A stretch of 64,000 nucleotides of DNA from Prorocentrum cordatum (lineage: Eukaryota > Sar > Dinophyceae > Prorocentrales > Prorocentraceae): assembly GCA_963575745.1 (NCBI GenBank), contig CAUYUJ010002069.1, positions 422,951 to 486,950 on the forward strand, written 5' to 3'. The notes beneath the pieces were generated by a model. The model searched no databases, was not told where the DNA came from, and saw nothing but the letters and a program-made list of their open reading frames with translations. Shown here piece by piece: positions 52,898-63,935 of this stretch (its first letter is position 1; every line of letters starts with the position of its first letter). A program made the position numbers and the translations under genes.

Positions 52898-54190
52898 ATG
52901 CGTTTCACCCACCCAGCACAACGATTCGTGTCCCCATAGGGAGCTCCACCGAAGCCCCCAGTGGGACCGCCCGCATGCGTCCGCCACCACCCAGCACAGC
53001 CCTTGCTCCCTGCGTTTCACCCATCCAGTACAGCGCTTCGTGGCACCATAGGGAGCTCCACCGAAGGTCCCAGTGGCACCGCCCGCATGCGTCCGCCACC
53101 ACCCAACACGGTCCTTGCTCCCTGCGCTTCACCCACCCAGTACAGCGCTTCGTGGCCCCATAAGGGGGCTCCACCGAAGGTCCCAGTGGCACCGCCTGCA
53201 TGCGTCCGCCACCACCCAGCACAGCCCTTGCCCCCTGCGTTTCACCCACCCAGTACAGCGCTTCGTGGCCCCATAGGGAGCTCCACCGAAGGTCCCAGTG
53301 GCACCGCCCGCATGCGTCCGCCACCACCCAGCACAGCCCTTGCTCCCTGCGTTTCACCCATCTGGTACAGCGTTTCGTGGCCCCATAGGGAGCTCCATAA
53401 GGTCCCAGTGGCACCGGCCGCATGCGTCCGCCACCACCCAGCACAGCTCTTGTTCCTTGCGTTTCACCCACCCAGTACAGCGTTTCGTGGCCCCATAAAG
53501 GGGGGTTCCACCGGAGGTCCCAATGGCACCGCCCGCATGAGTCCGCCACCACCCAGCACGGCCCGTGCTCCCTGCGTTTCACCCACCCAGTACAGCGCTT
53601 CGTCCCATAGGGAGCTCCACCGAAGGTCCCAGTGGCACCGCCAGCATGCGTCCGCCACCACCCAGCACAGCACTTGCTCCCTACGTTTCACCCACCCAGT
53701 ACAGCGCTTCGTGGCCCCATAGGGAGCTCCACCGAGGGTCCCAGCGGCACCGCCCGCATGCGTCCGCCACCACCCAGTACAGCCATTGCTCCACCCAGTG
53801 CAGCGCTTCGTGGCCCCATAAAGGGGGCTCCACGGAAAGTCCCAGTGGCACCGCCCGCATGCGTCCGCCACCACCCAGCACAGCACTTGCTCCCTGCGTT
53901 TCACCCACCCGGTACAGCGTTTCGTGGCCCCATATAGGGAGCTCCACGGAAGGTCCCAGTGGCACCGCCCGCATGCGTCCGCCACCACCCAGCACAGCCC
54001 TTGCTCCCTGCGTTTCACCCACCCAGTACAGCGCTTCGTGGCCCCATAGGGAGCGCCACCGAAGGTCCCACTGGCACCGCCCGCATGCGTCCGCCACCAC
54101 CCACCACAGCCCGTGCTCCCTGCGTTTCACCCACCCAGTACAGCGCTTCGTGGCCCCATAGTGAGCTCCACCGAAGGTCTCAGTGGCTCC
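52898..54190 (+). repeat. 112-bp tandem array, about 12 units
   Basis: The word CAGCGCTTCG or CAGCGTTTCG starts at 53,031, 53,143, 53,256, 53,368, 53,478, 53,593, 53,702, 53,801, 53,915, 54,029 and 54,141, with one diverged unit before. Each unit holds CATGCGTCCGCCACCACCCA and GGGAGCTCCACCGAAGGTCC. Units differ by small indels, yet open frames of 180-250 codons exist on both strands. Confidence 0.97.
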
Positions 54191-54194
54191 CCAC

Positions 54195-54720
54195 CAGATC
54201 CCCCCCAAACACTTCGTCAGAAGGCTTTTGGGAAAGTGTAGGGAGCCCCCCCCGGACGAAACCGCCGCAACACCCCAAAAACCTACTTGAGGGTTGAAGG
54301 GGGGTTTGTGGAAGGGTCCCAGGGCGAGCCTTTTTCAATTTCCCCAAAGGAACTCTCAGGAAGGTTTCGGGGTGGTCCGGGGCGGAGAATGTCCCGAAAC
54401 CTCATCCAAAATAAACCCTAAGGGTTTTTTTGTTTGGGGGGCCGGATGGGAAGCTCAGCGAGAAACCTCCAAAAGGGATTTTGTTTTTGGTCAAGTGGGG
54501 TTTTCCGAAATTGGGACTTTAGAAGCCCAGCGAGGAAATTTCCTTCGACCCCCCATGAAAAAAAAAACAGCCCAGATGGGGGGGGTCTTGGCGGAGGTTC
54601 TAGGTATTTCGTGTTTCTTGTGTTTTGGATGATGTGTTTTTGTTGCTGTGATTTCTTCCCATGTAGTTTGTTCTAAGTTTTATAAGAGCGGTGCCGCGTT
54701 TAAGCGAGTCATGGTGGCAG
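54195..54720. other. No gene recognised
   Basis: C/G-run-rich sequence like 52.5-52.9 kb, then AT-richer sequence. Confidence 0.5.
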
Positions 54721-54724
54721 AACG

Positions 54725-55010
54725 TCCGCGGGTCAGCAGGTGCGCACATCGGCGGGTCAGTAGGTCGGCTTCGGTCGTTCAGTAGGTCAGCAAGTCAGTC
54801 ACCAGGTCAGATAGCTCAGTAGGTCCATAAGGCAGTAAGCCGGCAGGTCAGGAGGCCAATCAGGCAGCACCCCAGTACGCAAGTAGGTCAGTAGGGCAGT
54901 GGGTTGGTTAGTGAGTTGATCAGTGAGTTAATAGTAGGCCAGTCGACTGGTAGGCAAGTAGGTTAATATGTGAGTCAATCCGTGGGTCAGTCGTTCAGTA
55001 AGCCGGCGGG
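54725..55010 (+). repeat. 'GGTCAGTA' degenerate octamer repeat
   Basis: GTCAGTAGGTC, CAGTAGGTCAG and CAGTAAGCCGGCAGGTCAGG type words occur about 25 times, spaced 8-14 bases. Confidence 0.8.
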
Positions 55011-55209
55011 GCGCAGTTCGGGTTCGGGCGCGGGGGTGAGGCGCTCCTCACCATCCTCACCCTCACTCCACATCCTCCTCACTCTCATCATCGCCCTCAT
55101 CGTCATTATCGTTCCTCGCCGTCGTTCCTATTCCTCCTCTCCGTCCTCCTTCGTATCTTCTCCTTAGAGATATATTCTCTCAGTCGCACCAGAGGCATCT
55201 CGCATTAGG

Positions 55210-56060
55210 CTGAGTCGCAAACTCGGATCTTGCAGCTTGAAATGTACAACAGCTTCGCGGATTGAGGGCGGGCCGTTTTCAAACTGTGGTTCTTGCCTTA
55301 GCGCTGCGCACATTCGTCTTAGAGGCTTGCAGCAGTTTCATGGATGGCGGGTCGTTGAAAAAAAATGCTCTCGCGTTGGCGCCGCGCACGTTCGTCTCAC
55401 ACGTTTGCAGCAAAAGTTTTGTGGATGGAGGGTGGGACGTCTTCAAAATGTGGTGTTCGCGGTAGCGCCGCGCGCATTTGTGTAGACGTTGGCAGCAGCT
55501 GCACGGATGGAGGGCGGGTCTGATTCAACATGTGGCTCTCGCTTTAGCGCCGCGCGCATTCGTGTTAAAAGTTCGCAGCTGATTCGCCGATGGAGGGTGG
55601 GTGTTTTTTCAACATGTGGCTTTCGCGTTAGCGCCGCTCACATTCGTTTGAACAAATTGCAACAGATTCAAGGCTTCGTGTGGTTGAAGTCACAGGGCTG
55701 GCGTTCTGTCACGATTCAGGGTTGCCAGAACGCAGCAGTTGCGTTGATTCACTGCGTTGTAGTGCCAGGAACGATGTGCTGGTACGATTTCGGATTGTCG
55801 AGACGAGCAGTTACGTTGATTCTCGGCTCTGACGTCCCAGGCATTGTGTGTTGGCACACTGGAGGATTCTCAAACGGTTGTCTTCCAATTGGGCGTTTCT
55901 AGTAATGAGCATTCATTATTGTGGGGACCTGTGAAGAGGGAACTTGGAGCGGGGGGGTTATTACAACATCGCTGACGCATCTTGGGTCTACACTGGTCGT
56001 CCTCCTCCCCCTCCCCTTCCCCATCCTCGCTCCCCCCGCGCCCCCACCCGTGGGCGAGGC
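55210..56060 (+). repeat. Composite satellite block, copy 3
   Basis: The ~85-bp satellite (55,225-55,665) is followed by GATTC-type units (55,690-55,865: TGTCACGATTCAGG, TTGCGTTGATTC), then 'ACAACATCGCTGACGCATCT' and 'GGGTCTACACTGGTCGTCC', then CCT-rich sequence. The order and orientation match 2.72-3.65 kb. Confidence 0.75.
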
Positions 56061-56209
56061 TCTCCCGCAGTCTGGCCATCCTCTGCACTCCCCCGCTCGT
56101 TTGCCGCCTATCTCGCGTGGCGTCACGGGTGGGACAATTCCCGAAATCGCGCAGTGCAAGACGGGCCGAGAACCGACAGAGCAACCGCCACAAGAGCACA
56201 GCTGAAACT

Positions 56210-56420
56210 ACTGTTCGCGCGTCCCTTGTGGGCCTTCTCGGGGTCTTCCGAGCTCGGGGCCCCAAGCGGGGCCAAAGATCCAGGTAACAGCTCAAGGGGG
56301 CTTGTTGGGCACTTCTGGGCCCCTCAGGAAGCCATATTGGACTTCCTTAGAGCCATGTTAGGGCCCTCCAAGACGGTCTTCGAGGGCTCCGAGACGGCCC
56401 AAGAGGGCCCGAACAAAATC
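56210..56420. repeat. Degenerate ~11-nt repeat
   Basis: GGGCCCTCCAAGACGG and CCCAAGAGGGCCC words; same family as 39.4 kb. Confidence 0.5.
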
Positions 56421-56424
56421 TCAA

Positions 56425-57205
56425 GATCGGGCTGGACGAAAGGGGGAGATAGGGAAAGGGGGGGGCGGAATTTGATACCTGCTGCTGGTCTGACACGCCG
56501 AGCAGCGTAGCTACGCTTGCTCCCCCCCGAGCGCCGATTCTCCCTGTGTCTCCCCATCCCTCTCCTCTCTAGCCGCCTTCCTTCGCGCTTCCGCCCGAGC
56601 ATGATTGTCGTGCGAACTCTGTGGTTCCAGAGCGTGCGCAGAACCGAGCGAGCCTCGAAACGCGCGGTCCGGGGCGGCACTGTTCAGGCAGGCGCTTTTG
56701 GCCGTCTGGCGCAAGGGAGTCGGGTGAGGCGGTCTGGAACTCGATCACGGCGCTGTCGATCCGAACGCGTGTGCTTGGAGGCGCGGCGCGGGCGTTGTGT
56801 GCGAACGTGATATCACGAAGATGAGTTCCCCGCGCGTTTCGCAGCTCCCAGTAGGTTTAACGGCCCTCCTGAGCGATGCGTCGGGGCGTCGGGGGAATCG
56901 GCGTAAAAGGGGGGAGTTGTTAATGGCTCAGGGCGTGCAGCGCGGGCAAAGGCATCAGCTCGACGTCTGGGGCACGAGCAGGCGCGACGCTTGCTGCGCC
57001 CAGCTGTGCGTTGTCTTTGATCAGCGGGTGGCCTGCGATCAACGACAGCGCCCAGACGGGCGCAGCAAACTTGCTAAGAGAACCAGCTACAGCAGCTGAT
57101 TCCGGGCTGTTTTTTGTTTTCATCTATGAGAATCTCCGCGCTGCTACGTCGAGGCGTCCGTCGAGGAACACTGGCTGCGCGCAGTTGGGCCTGGCGCCGG
57201 ACTAC
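56425..57205. other. No gene recognised
   Basis: Short open frames on both strands and no domain or repeat. Confidence 0.5.
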
Positions 57206-57212
57206 ATGCGCG

Positions 57213-57345
57213 AAGCTAGCTCGGCGCAAACCAGCTCCATGCAGCTAGTTTCGCGCCGAACTAGCTGCTTGGAGCTAGTTTGGCGAGAAGCTAGCTGCAT
57301 GTAGCTGGTGTCCCACCGGATCAGCTCCATATACCTGGTTGAGTG
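57213..57345. repeat. 30-bp tandem repeat with internal dyad (AGCTAG)
   Basis: Four units start AGCTAGCTCGG, AGCTAGTTTCG, AGCTAGTTTGG and AGCTGGTGTCC. Most contain an inverted partner (CCAGCTCC, AACTAGCTGC, AAGCTAGCTGC), so each can form a small hairpin. Confidence 0.75.
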
Positions 57346-57349
57346 CACG

Positions 57350-57825
57350 GGGGGAGGGGGAAGAGACGGAGGAGGTAGGACGAGCGGGTTGGGGATGGGG
57401 TGAATGTTTCTTCCCGCGTTTTGGGGAACGCACCCCTGCTGAGTCGTGTCACGCACGCGTGCAGCCTTCGTGATTGCGCGCGTCCTTGTGCGCGCGCGCG
57501 CGTGCGAGTGCCTCGCGCGCGCTGCCCGTTCAGCGCGTTGAGCGCGCATGGATCGATCTTGCGTTCATAGATGCGTGGGCAAACGCACGGCCATAGTGGA
57601 ACGCGCGGGCAGGGCACCACACGCATCTACATTCTGGCAAGCACGTGTGCTCCCAGCGCAATTCCAGGCATGCGAACACAGGCCGAGGGCACGCGATCTG
57701 AGTACAGGAGTCGCCACACCAGTGCTACCATTAGCTGGGAAGTGAGCACCCACCTCATGTTAGCAAATCCCCAACCCTGCCCTTTACTATCCCCCTTCTC
57801 GCCCGTCCCGACAAGAGCGGCCAGC
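57350..57825. other. No gene recognised; GC dinucleotide patch
   Basis: Alternating CG/TG sequence at 57,478-57,540 (GCGCGCGCGCGTGCGAG). No domain is seen. Confidence 0.5.
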
Positions 57826-57829
57826 CCCC

Positions 57830-58050
57830 TTGGCCCGACACCTGGTTTCTGGGACCTTGTTGGACCCTCCCTGGGCCACCTTGGGGCCCACCGTGGCCTG
57901 CTTCGAAGGGCACCGACAGGGCCCGAGACGGCCGCACCGCCCGACACCCGGCTCTCGAGACCCTGCTGGGCTCCTGGAGGCCCCTGCAGGCCCTCACGCG
58001 GCCCCTGCGGGGCCCTGCGGGACGGCCTCGGAGGGCCGCGAGACGGCCGC
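57830..58050. repeat. Degenerate ~11-nt repeat
   Basis: GGCCACCTTGGGGCCCACCG and GGGCCCGAGACGGCCGCACC words with 10-12-base spacing. Confidence 0.5.
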
Positions 58051-58199
58051 ACCGGAGCCGATGAGTTTGCCTCTGGGGGCACTGGCAGGAGACGGAGGGC
58101 GAGCTCCCAGCATCGACCTCGTCCTGGTCCTCTTCGGCCCTCCTCGTCCCGCTCCTCCTCCTCGCCCTTGTCCCTGCGTGCCCTCGGCCCACTCCCACC

Positions 58200-58650
58200 C
58201 CTTATTTTTGGTTATCCCAGTCTCCCCGACCTCAGACAAGTCATACGACAACGTAGGCAAATCGGCATTGTCCGAAGCCTTTCGTATCGCCTGGGTGGCA
58301 TGCTGCTACATCCCACCACTGATTCTTCTGAAATGCACCACCCAGCGTCAAGATCACCTTAATCGAGCGGACGTGTCAGTTGCAGACTTTGCAATGTGTT
58401 TCGACCCAAAGTGGCACTTAGATGTTACATGGGCGCTGCGCAAATCGTTCGGCAAGCCCCTCGCCGTGCGCTTGGGCGCACAGCTTGGCCGCAAACTACT
58501 TCGTGGCTCACCAGGTATGCAGTGTTGGTGTCATCCCTGATGTTGTTCATGGTCAGAGAAGGAAGCGACACCGATATCACTACCCCACCCTCGTCGCCAC
58601 GGCTGGATTCGCCTCGACATCTTGGTCAGAACGCAATCCGGGATAGGTCC
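58200..58650 (+). other. Unrecognised possibly coding segment
   Basis: Adjacent frames give protein-like sequence (NRADVSVADFAMCFDPKWHL; VAHQVCSVGVIPDVVHGQRR), one breaking off near 58,540 and the other ending at 58,643. No domain is recognised. It may belong 5' of the following LINE. Confidence 0.25.
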
Positions 58651-58679
58651 AGGGAGTAGCGGCATCGGTATAGTTTGGT

Positions 58680-58835
58680 CCCCATCTCGGGGTTCTCGGG
58701 GCATTGTTTGGAACGGATTCTCAGCCGTGTTCACCGGTCCGTGCACGGCGCGTTTTGGGGGGCCTGTCTTGGGGGGTTTGGGCATCGTCTTGAGATGATC
58801 ATGGGGACCATTCGAGCCGTCTTGGACCGAAAAGG
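58680..58835 (-). repeat. Degenerate ~11-nt repeat, minus orientation
   Basis: GGGGGGCCTGTCTTGGGGGG and TTGGGCATCGTCTTGAG words. Confidence 0.45.
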
Positions 58836-59149
58836 CGTGCCCAGTAAAGTCCACACAAGAAGCTGAAGTAAGGTGTTTGGTCGATGTGGGCCTTTTGGTC
58901 TTGAACCAGCCCCCTGGGCCCGACGACCCCCGAAAACGGGCCCGCGGGCTCCTGCTGCAGCCGCGCACTGCCCTGTTCGGCCTCGCGCTGGCACTGCTCG
59001 CTGTGGTCCCTTGCCTCGAATGCTCTCGGGGTTTTGGAGCGCTCCCGTGGGCCTCCTCCCCCCCTTCCACCTCCACCTCCTCCTCCACCTCCTCCTCCCC
59101 CCCTTCCTCCTCCTCCGAGAAGGTAGAGAAAGGGAGAAGGGCGCATGTC

Positions 59150-59653
59150 GTCGAGAAAATATGGGAGGCCTACCAGCAGCGCAACTTCGCAGAGATGCAC
59201 CGACTACGAATCCAGCACCAGCGGAACGGACGAGGCCCCAAAAAGAGGTACTACCGATCCCCAAAAACAAACTGGGCCACGGCGTACTCGCTAGAATAAC
59301 TTAGTCGATCGGCACTAGATGGGGGGCTTGCGGCGATACCGATCGACCGAGCTCACGAGCGAGACCAGCATCGCGAATACACGGCCGCATCAGTAGACAG
59401 ACTACCCATAGACACGGAACTAGAAGAACAGGTCGCCGACGACAAAAGGGCTATGCTACGCTATTGCCAACGAGCTTGCAAACGGCGGGCATGGCCAGCT
59501 TGGGGTATCCCGACCGAACTCGTATGGCTCATGCTAGACCCTATGCTACATATTCACAACCCGACCCAATTATCCGACCAGCTAGAAGAGCATATCACAG
59601 TAGCAGCAGAGAGGAGAAAGGACGAGGAGGACCTAGCCCACTACACTACATAG
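59150..59653 (+). pseudogene. LINE pre-RT region
   Basis: EKIWEAYQQRNFAEMHRLRI...GRGPKKRYYRSPKTNW ends at a stop near 59,299. A second frame resumes with ELEEQVADDKRAMLRYCQRA (from about 59,420) and stops at 59,653. Basic and Trp-spaced, it matches the 'H.....l.G...GpkkR' region before RT in one class of dinoflagellate LINE. Confidence 0.45.
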
Positions 59654-59939
59654 GGAAAGTTCAAGAAGGGCAGGGAGCTGTTGCAGAAGTGCGGATGGAC
59701 TACGAGCAGTGAACTGGGGAGGGGGGCCATGCAGCAAAGCGAGTGTCACGAAAATGCGTGGGCACAACGATCCTACGGGGTGGGCAGGGGTATTTACGCA
59801 GGAATAGGAACCACCAAGATCAGCGCTGGACTACGAGTGCCAGGACTACTTACATGAGTTCTTCACCCAGTGCCGCAGTTGCCAGACCACCCCACTAGAT
59901 TGGCACCGCTCGCAGGCATTCTCCGCAGAGAAAAAACAA

Positions 59940-60777
59940 CAATAAACCAGGCATCCTTGGCAAACGACTACTACACGTCTACGACGCTTTCGGCATGGCC
60001 GGGCACTCGGGCATCTACCAACGCGGGCCACCGCCCGACCACCCACCGTGGGCCCAAGGCGGTTGACCGCACAGATGCCGAGAAAACATCATACTCTGCG
60101 TGCAAGCTGCCCAATGGCGAGCAGCACAGGGCGGGGTCAGCAAAGTAACAACCAACTACGACGGCACCAACGCATTTGCGGCCACCAACAGGGCGCTCCT
60201 ACGGGCGGTTGCGTTCAAAAACGCCCACGAGCGCGACGAGCGCTTTGCGATGGCGGCCGTCGACCGCTCCACCTTCAGCTTCGAAACAGCAGATGGACGA
60301 ATCGAGGCCGAGAGCACCACATGCGCCCAAATGGGCTTGACACTCTGCCCCGGACAATAATTCAACGACGCCTACAACATCTACGTAAGTCAGTGGTGTG
60401 TTACCGAAAGAAACGACCCAAACCAATGGCTGCACGACGCAGACGACCCAGTTAGGGGAAAAACTCACGGCATCGGCCTCAACACGTTCATGGACGACAT
60501 CACACACGTACTGGCCGTCCCACAACAAGCGAGTGCGACTCAGATCGAGGAGCAACTAAACGACACCCCCGACCGCCTGTCAGCAACGCTGCAGAGGGGG
60601 GTGGGGCCTCAACCACAGCGAGACCAACCGCGCACTCTACATCACCAGTCAAGGAAGCTATGGCACGACCCGAAAATTCCGACGAAACACCGCGCTCAAA
60701 GGCCTAGCACTACGAGAGATGAGGGCGCTTGGCCCTTACCTCCCAGCGGGCCAGGGCATCGCGGGCGAGATCGCTAG
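59940..60777 (+). pseudogene. LINE reverse transcriptase domain
   Basis: The frame reads PGILGKRLLHVYDAFGMAGH, then stop TGA near 60,064, PHRCRENIILCVQAAQWRAA, NYDGTNAFAATNRALL (motif A; Asp at 60,160-60,162), TTCAQMGLTLCPGQ (motif B region), stop TAA at 60,358-60,360, FNDAYNIYVSQW, and GIGLNTFMDDITHVLA (motif C; both Asp present, 60,493-60,498). Only two in-frame stops interrupt about 830 bases, so this is the best preserved RT in the window. Confidence 0.75.
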
Positions 60778-61468
60778 GCGTTTCGCCGCAGTGCGCGTCG
60801 CCTGGCGACAGTGCGGCACCTTCTGGACCAGCGAGGCGCCCAGACAAATCAAACGACTGATGGTCATGGCCTTCGTCATAGGCGCAGCGCGCAGCGGCCT
60901 GACAGCCTTCGTCGTCACCACGACCCATACTAACGCCATTGACAGCACGCTGGGCAAGTATCTACGCACACTGGCATGCGGGGCGATGTCTTGGGCACGA
61001 GAGGACGGAACTACACGATGCAACAACGTCCGACAGGTATTTCTTTACTGGAGAATGGAACGTACAAGTGTGTCTCTTATGGTGCGAAGATTGAGGCGGC
61101 ACCAAAGTTGGGCCCGATGCCCCGAGGAGCATGGATCAGCACTAGCGGCAGTGTTCGGATCGCCCCGGCTCGACGTTTCACGATGCATTCAGAGATTAAC
61201 AGCTATGAGCTGGACCGGACCAGACTCTACCCCCTGGGCACAACAATTTGCGACAGATGCGCAGACGTTGGCACGGGCGGGCGAGGGGATGGGATGGCAC
61301 GAGAGCAGGGATTCGGACATCGCCAGTTTCGAGGAGGGAAGTGTGGAACAAAATCTCGGGTTGCAAACTGACCCCAGGGCCTTGTGCAGCTTTGAGAGAA
61401 ACTGGGATGTTCTGAATTGGCGGGAGGAGGAACTGGTGGATGGACAGTGTGTGGGGGGAGGGCTTTAG
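60719..61468 (+). pseudogene. LINE post-RT region
   Basis: 249 codons open. MRALGPYLPAGQGIAGEIARRFAAVRVAWRQCGTFW then SGLTAFVVTTTHTNAIDSTLGKYLRTLACGAM resembles the thumb region ('R...a...w...g.fW', then 'sGl.a......l..ld.....~lR.l..G') of LINE ORF2 proteins. It overlaps the end of the RT frame in a different phase. Confidence 0.55.
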
Positions 61469-61970
61469 TGCTACCTTGCTGGTGTGCCCACGTTGCGACA
61501 GATGCAGAGGGGATCGAGACTACTTGCGGACGACGCTCCCCTACCTACGCGGCCCTAGCGCGCCGCCGACGGGAAGCCTGCAATATGCGACCCGTGGTGG
61601 CATCAGTCGTAAATGCAACCAGTGCCCATGGTGCAAAAGTACATTTGTTGGCCGCAAGACAACTATCGACCTTGCTACTAGATCGGCCCACTACAACAGC
61701 ATCTGTCACCAGGACCATTCGAAGTGGGACCGCCCCGTCCAGGAGCCAAGAACGTTAACGCGCCCTATATGTAACCACCTTGCTGAAGACCTCGAGGCCT
61801 TCCACGCGCCCGCACGGGTGCACCTGGCGGGGCCCGATCAGATCCGCGAGGCGAAGGGGGCAGCAGCGCGCAGCGCTCGGCGGCGAAGAGATGCCAGCGG
61901 ACTGGCGCGTCATCGCCACCAGGCGCCCGCCTCCGCAGGAGGCCCATGCCCGCCCGCAGAAGCAGGCTAA
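61440..61970 (+). pseudogene. LINE C-terminal zinc-finger region
   Basis: Contains CPRCDRC (from 61,485) and QCPWCKSTFVGRK...SAHYNSICH (Cys at 61,623 and 61,632, His at 61,689, Cys at 61,704), a C-x2-C...H-x4-C finger. It follows the post-RT region in another frame. Finger-terminated LINE ORFs are usual in dinoflagellates. Confidence 0.5.
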
Positions 61971-62707
61971 CACCGGCGGACAGGGCGCAGCCGCAGGAGC
62001 AGGAGCAGGAGGCGGTGGGCAGGAGGGCGAGGCGGTCACGGAGCCCAGGGAGACCCACGAGACAGCATTCGAGCCCTGCAGCGCCTCGCGCTCCAGAACG
62101 CCGCAGAACTCCCCGCGCTGAGCCGCATCGCAGGCGAGTTCTGGCTCGCGCCCCCCCCGGAGGACTGGGCCCAGGCGCCGATCGAGACGGGCCGAGAATG
62201 CGGCGGGAAGGTAAAGGCGGCGGGCAAGGGTCACGGACTCGGACCACCTCGCGGCCACGAGGCGGCGACGCCAGCCGAGGTGCGCACCAAGGCGCTCGAG
62301 AACAAGCAGGACCTCGACCCGTCGATGCAGTGGGCCCCCAGAGCTTCGCGGAGTTCCTGGAGCAGCTGGAGCAGCCGTGCGGAGTGACCTTCGTCACCGA
62401 GGTCTCCCTGCAGCGCAAGATCCAGGAGTGCTACGAGCCCTCCGACGAGGCCATGGAGACGGGCGCGCGCAGGGTGAAGCTCCTCTACTCGATCAACGCG
62501 GCCCCCTCGTTTCGCGCGGCACCCCACCGGCGGCAGATCGAGGGTGGGCAGATCACCGAGATCATGGGGTTCAAGGGGGAACTATTCATGCAGGGCGCGG
62601 CGTTGGCGCCGGCTTACCTGGGCGCCGAGAGGAGCCGCTCAGCGGGCCCGAAGGGGGGCCTCGAGCGAGTCGTGGAGGCCCAGCTCAATCGGCGCCGCGG
62701 CCAGTAG
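61900..62707 (+). pseudogene. ORF1-like protein of a retroelement, probable
   Basis: Protein-like sequence appears across two frames: DSIRALQRLALQNAAELPAL, GEFWLAPPPEDWAQAPIETG, GKGHGLGPPRGHEAATPAEV, then (from about 62,340, other frame) FAEFLEQLEQPCGVTFVTEV, LQRKIQECYEPSDEAMETGA and PKGGLERVVEAQL, ending TAG at 62,705-62,707. The 'GK.h.LGPP' and final 'p.g.LER....l' features recall ORF1-type proteins repeated in dinoflagellate genomes, from memory only. One frameshift near 62,330. Confidence 0.4.
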
Positions 62708-63404
62708 AGTGCCAGCCGCACGCCTCGCAGCCCGGCAGCCGCAGGCGCAGCGGCTATTGCCCGCCGCGCCCTGCAGAGCACGGGCGAGCTCCTCCCGAAG
62801 CTGCTCGGGCACTCGGACACACTGCAGCGCCAGCTCTACGCCCACCGGGACCGCGTCGCCATGACGCTCGATCGCATCAGCGCCTCGAAGATTTCCAACT
62901 GCCGCGTGGAGGGGGCGGGCCCGCTCGACGGCGCTGCTCAAGATGCAGATCCAAGAGCTCGCGGCGGCGATCGACAAGTGCAGGGAGGTCGGAGCCTACC
63001 TCGCGGATGCCAGCCGCCTGTGCAAAGGGCTTTTCCCGTGGGGGCTTGACTGCGCGAGGTGCAAGTGCGACGAGCTGGAGGGCTTCTGCAGCAAGTGGGC
63101 GCACAGTGACCACGGCTGGGGCTACGACGAGGTCGCGAAGGACGGGGCGCCCACCATGGGCGGCGGGGCAGCGGCCGAAACCATCATCAGCATCCAGCCG
63201 CAAAGGCCGCCGTGCAGGTTCCCCAGTCCAGCGGTAAAGATCGCGAAGCCGCCCCTGCAGGAGCAGCCGCCCATGCATCACATGGCGCAGCAGCCGCTCC
63301 CGACGCAGCGCCCCAGCAGCAGCGACGTTAGAACGTACGACCAGGATGGTCGGCATCGGCGGCCCAGCAGCAGCGCGCAGAATACAGCGGGGGTCGAAGT
63401 GTGA
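62708..63404 (+). CDS. Unrecognised coding segment
   Basis: A frame reading AIARRALQSTGELLPKLLGH then SDTLQRQLYAHRDRVAMTLD (about 62,750-62,885) is followed in another phase by KMQIQELAAAIDKCREVGAY and FPWGLDCARCKCDELEGFCS (62,943-63,404), then Gln/Pro-rich sequence ending TGA at 63,402-63,404. Helical N-terminal half, four clustered Cys. No family recognised; it may continue the ORF1-like region. Confidence 0.3.
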
Positions 63405-63555
63405 GAAGCCTGCCAGCTCGCGCCCGCCAGACAGCCAATCAGTACGATTCCCAGCTTCAGGGCGCCGAAGGGCACTAGCAGCAGCAGCTAGGTGATCAGG
63501 CGCCCGCCAGCTTGCCAAGCAGCACTGCGCCCAGCTGCAGGGGGCCGAAGGGCAC

Positions 63556-63556
63556 T

Positions 63557-63590
<34 letters not shown>
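63556..63590. repeat. (CAG)n microsatellite
   Basis: Eleven CAG units. Confidence 0.95.
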
Positions 63591-63935
63591 GCACTATAGC
63601 GCGCCAGCCTGAAGAGGACGAGGGGGAGTGGAGAGGAGTTGTGGAGTGTGGGGGAGTGCAGAGGTCCTCAGCAGGGGTCGCCCCGCCCCCGAGTAACGGG
63701 GGCAGCGCCTCCTGCCCGCTTTTTTTGCGTCTCTCTTTCGGTCCCAAGCGGGGTCTCCCGCTGGAGGGGCACGAAAACCACCCACCACGGGGCGGGGGCC
63801 TCGACGCCCCAGGCTGCCCCCCTGAAGCAAAGGGGGCTAGCATCCATATGATGATTCCCTGGGGGCCCCACCCGTGTTTCACAGCCCCCGCGAGGGGGCG
63901 CTCGAGACCATGGACCCCCAAGGGCCTTTACGTTT
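63590..63935. other. No gene recognised
   Basis: GC-rich spacer, no domain or repeat. Confidence 0.5.

Larger units (their letters stand above)
59150..61966 (+). mobile_element. Decayed LINE with FMDD-type RT and C-terminal zinc finger
   Basis: Order on the plus strand: a basic pre-RT region (59.15-59.65 kb), RT (59.94-60.6), a post-RT region (60.7-61.45) and a Cys/His finger (61.6-61.71). RT motifs (DGTNAF, FMDD) differ from the RNase H-bearing LINEs, and no RNase H follows. In-frame stops at about 60,064 and 60,358 and changes of frame show decay. 5' and 3' ends are not resolved. Confidence 0.65.

Noticed and set aside
54725-55010. Telomere-like short repeat
   Set aside because: The GGTCAGTA words are irregular and unlike the TTTAGGG-type telomere repeat of dinoflagellates.
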